Shown: piece after piece, positions 12,391-12,915 of the stretch
Numbering within the stretch: position 1 is the stretch's first letter
Layout: each line of letters begins with the position of its first letter
Program-made: the position numbers and the translations under genes
Source: Pseudomonadota bacterium
GTDB taxonomy: Bacteria > Pseudomonadota > Alphaproteobacteria > Rhizobiales > Rhizobiaceae
NCBI GenBank assembly: GCA_023387775.1
Contig: JAEWHN010000333.1
Location: forward strand, 1 to 12,915
DNA: 12,915 bases
Direction of reading: 5' to 3'
The notes under the pieces: model-generated
What the model was told of the DNA's origin: nothing
What the model saw: the letters and a program-made list of their open reading frames with translations, nothing else
The model's database searches: none

Positions 12391-12915
12391 TTATCCGCCA
12401 TAAACGTCGAAATTGAAGTACTTGGCGTTGATTTCCTGGTACTTGCCGTTGGCGCGGATCGCGTCGATGGCGGCGTTCAGCTTCTCGCGAAGCTCGTCCT
12501 CGCCCTTGCGGATCGCGATGCCGGCGCCGCGGCCGTGGATTTCCTCCACCGGCTTGATCGTGCCGATCAGCTTGCAGCAGTCGCCTTCCGGCGAATCCAG
12601 CCACTGCTGCACCACGACGATATCGTCATTGACGGCGTCGAGGCGGCCATTGGCCAGATCGAGCTGGTATTCCTGCGCGGTCGGATAAGGCTTCACCGTG
12701 CTGTCGGTGTAGGTCTGCTCCGAATAGTTGAAGTGCGTGGTCGAGCCCTGCACGCCGATGCTCTTGCCGGCAAGGTCTTCCTTGGTCACGCCCTTGATGT
12801 CGCTATCCTTGGGCGCGGCGATGGCCGGCGGCGTGTTGTAGTATTTGTTGGTGAAGTCGACCTTCTGCAGGCGTTCCGGCGTGATCGACATGGAGGCGAT
12901 GATGGCGTCGAACTT
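12391..12915 (-). CDS. Polar amino-acid ABC transporter substrate-binding protein, C-terminal part
   Basis: The frame runs from the right edge to TAA at 12391-12393, giving 174 residues; the signal peptide and lobe 1 start lie outside. The fragment opens at KFDAIIASMSITPERLQKVD, the family motif where lobe 1 ends (D-x-I-x-A-x-MSIT-x-ER). FTNKYYNTPP, then GKSIGVQGSTTH at the hinge and AVNDDIVVVQQWL in lobe 2 follow. It ends KYQEINAKYFNFDVYGG, as in HisJ/ArgT-type proteins. The acidic DD pair and aromatic residues suit a cationic or polar amino acid, but this is inference. Vicinal cysteines (GDCCKLIG) are unusual for a periplasmic protein and could form a disulfide with each other or with another Cys upstream. 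An in-frame ATG at 12891 is internal, not the start. Confidence 0.9.
   Translation of the reverse strand, partial: KFDAIIASMSITPERLQKVDFTNKYYNTPPAIAAPKDSDIKGVTKEDLAGKSIGVQGSTTHFNYSEQTYTDSTVKPYPTAQEYQLDLANGRLDAVNDDIVVVQQWLDSPEGDCCKLIGTIKPVEEIHGRGAGIAIRKGEDELREKLNAAIDAIRANGKYQEINAKYFNFDVYGG

Noticed and set aside
1..12915. CRISPR array, insertion sequence, phage or defence genes
   Set aside because: No regularly spaced repeats, transposase or integrase motifs, or compositional break; the genes are core metabolic and envelope functions.

Overview
The window is a high-GC stretch of chromosome from an alphaproteobacterium, most likely Rhizobiales and probably Mesorhizobium-like (Phyllobacteriaceae). 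The grounds are the run DUF177 - plsX - fabH - ihfA - merR, a ubiquinol-cytochrome c chaperone family gene, a K+-independent H+-pyrophosphatase, CTTGAC-type -35 elements and an ABC amino-acid uptake operon. The genus-level guess is from remembered protein resemblance only.

Layout, left to right. (1) 2-670: the C-terminal half of an MFS transporter, cut by the left edge. (2) 721-1531: a divergent pair, an unrecognised small protein on the minus strand and a DUF2165 membrane protein on the plus strand; their start codons share the bases CATG. (3) 1766-3904: hppA, a complete membrane H+-pyrophosphatase, followed by a strong bidirectional terminator shared with the convergent bamE. (4) 3986-4492 (minus): the lipoprotein gene bamE, apparently started at TTG. 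(5) 4617-9267 (plus): ubiquinol-cytochrome c chaperone family protein, DUF177/YceD protein, plsX, fabH, ihfA and a MerR-family regulator. (6) 9347-10541 (minus): a beta-hydroxyacid dehydrogenase family oxidoreductase, then a small DUF2188 protein. (7) 10740-12915 (minus): a polar amino-acid ABC uptake system with a partial periplasmic binding protein and two permeases; no ATPase gene is visible.

The central block is mostly envelope and membrane biogenesis: BamE in outer-membrane protein assembly, the CBP3-like chaperone in respiratory bc1 assembly, PlsX and FabH at the junction of fatty-acid and phospholipid synthesis. Two DNA-binding proteins, IHF-alpha and a MerR regulator, follow. A terminator-like hairpin after fabH and a promoter-like sequence before ihfA suggest that ihfA is also transcribed separately.

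I see no CRISPR array, insertion sequence, phage gene, tRNA, rRNA or defence system, and no obviously new multi-gene system; this is ordinary core chromosome. The points worth a second look are mostly non-coding: the overlapping divergent starts at 1036-1039, palindromes and direct repeats around the ihfA and merR promoters, a bulged 18-bp hairpin between convergent genes at 9303-9345, and several GC-rich hairpins without U-tracts at gene ends.
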